Shown here piece after piece: positions 47,301-48,241 of a stretch of DNA of 48,241 nucleotides. The notes below the pieces were generated by a model, which was given only the letters and a program-made list of their open reading frames with translations, made no database searches and was not told where the DNA came from. Both the position numbers and the translations under genes were made by a program. The first letter of the stretch is position 1. Each line of letters starts with the position of its first letter. Source of the stretch: Plakobranchus ocellatus (taxonomy: Eukaryota; Mollusca; Gastropoda; Plakobranchidae); contig BLXT01004140.1 in assembly GCA_019648995.1 (NCBI GenBank), positions 570,086-618,326 on the forward strand, written 5' to 3'.

Positions 47301-48241
47301 CACAGTTTAAAGGAAAAGAGTTAAACAATTTTGATGTCCACCTTTTGGCAATTCCTCTTACATTAGATCTACTAAACTGAAAGTCGAGAACTCTTGCTGG
47401 AAATATCGTTTTCACTTGAATGCAATGATCTCCTCAATAGAACGGTAACTACCTTTCAGTATTCTTAATAGCGTGTGATTACTACTGATTAGTTTTCATT
47501 TAAGCTTATGAAAGAGGATGTAATCGACTTTCGGTTTCATGTTGATGATGACATAACTTTTTTTTAAGAGTAGTCTACCCTGCATTTTTCTGCAATGGCA
47601 AATTTTGCCAGAACTGTTTGTTCCCCTTTGATTTTCGTAGCAACGGCAGATACAGGTCTGGCAACATTTTCTCCTGAATGGTGGCAAAGTGCATGATATC
47701 AATCTCTGCACTTCCAAATTTGATCTCTCACACACACACACACACACAAAAAGAAAAAAAATTTAAATACAAAGTAGACAGTTGTCTACTAAATATTATA
47801 TTTAAGACACAACGGTACTTATAAAGTTGTTCTTTTTGTTGTTCTTTTTTTTAATTGAAACACAAGAGAATAGATTCTTACGTATCCTATGTATAAAATG
47901 GCTGAGATTTTAAGGAGATTTTTAATAGCTTGAGGCCTTTTGTGAAAAGCAAAGTGGAGATAGATATCTCACTTGCAAATCTATGATAAATCCCCTTTGT
48001 TTCTAAATACATCTAGATATTGTTTAGACCCCATAGCCTACTTTGAGATCTCTTGGAGAACTAAAAATTAGATCTTTAAAGGCTTCGAAAAAGTGTGATT
48101 TATGTTCAAAAATAAATCTTTTAATCGTAAGCATGAATATATTTGCAGCATGTCAAGCTTTATGCTGGATGGCACATATTTTGGCTTTCGTCGGGTGGAC
48201 TGTAAATATTGGGAGAGTAAAGCACAGTGCAGCAAAAAAAA
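44321..48241 (-). other. DIS3L2 upstream region: likely 5' UTR exon, first intron and promoter, unresolved
   Basis: No conserved coding region is seen. The segment around 47580-47720 is less AT-rich than the rest and is a candidate for a first exon, but I cannot fix its borders or a promoter. Simple repeats are limited to short A/T runs and a (CA)n at 47727-47748. Two short Cys-rich frames here (46523-46741 +, 47496-47747 -) lack support as genes. Confidence 0.5.

Noticed and set aside
47496-47747. - strand Cys-rich 83-codon frame
   Set aside because: It starts in the (CA)n repeat. Its Cys content is not in a recognisable spacing, and the region more likely belongs to the DIS3L2 5' end.
1-48241. 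Retrovirus-like, LTR or other capsid-bearing elements
   Set aside because: No LTR pairs, gag, protease, integrase or capsid motifs were seen. All reverse-transcriptase traces are of the non-LTR type.

Overview
This is a window of animal nuclear DNA: AT-rich, full of introns, microsatellites and decayed retroposons. It carries parts of two conserved host genes arranged tail to tail. Exon sequences, tRNA-derived SINEs and LINE relics suggest a lophotrochozoan, most likely a mollusc (perhaps a gastropod). That placement is inference, because nothing in the window names the species.

Left end, + strand (46-4650): the 3' part of a MECOM/PRDM16 (EVI1, hamlet, egl-43) orthologue. Two short exons and one very long terminal exon encode zinc fingers 3-7 of the first array, a disordered repression region with two CtBP motifs (PFDLS, PLDLS), the three-finger second array and an acidic tail. 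The SET (PR) domain lies outside the window.

Middle (4651-20481): an intergenic stretch and the probable 3' UTRs. It holds a ~78-bp tandem repeat, many simple repeats (ATT, CT, GAT, TA), two perfect hairpins, a LINE with an inverted 5' segment (a twin-priming signature), a 728-bp assembly gap (15817-16544) and two copies of one SINE family.

Right part, - strand (20482-44306): a complete DIS3L2 orthologue, the 3'-5' exoribonuclease that degrades uridylated RNA. I resolved 23 coding exons, all GT-AG and phase-consistent, summing to 5025 nt (1674 residues plus stop). CSD1, CSD2, RNB and S1 are all recognisable and the catalytic aspartates are present. The oddity is a single 2373-bp first coding exon adding 791 residues of disordered, acidic, Cys- and Ser-rich sequence with no match I recognise, against 885 residues for the whole human protein. 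Its C-terminal third has three SUMO-consensus sites and a SIM-like VIIV next to an acidic run.

DIS3L2 introns carry four LINE relics (three antisense to the gene, one sense), two SINE relics and a ~54-bp minisatellite. The final 3.9 kb (44319-48241) is 5' to the coding region and probably holds the 5' UTR exon and promoter, which I could not place. I found no retrovirus-like elements, RNA genes or CRISPR. The most noteworthy items are the DIS3L2 extension with its SUMO-type motifs and the twin-primed LINE.
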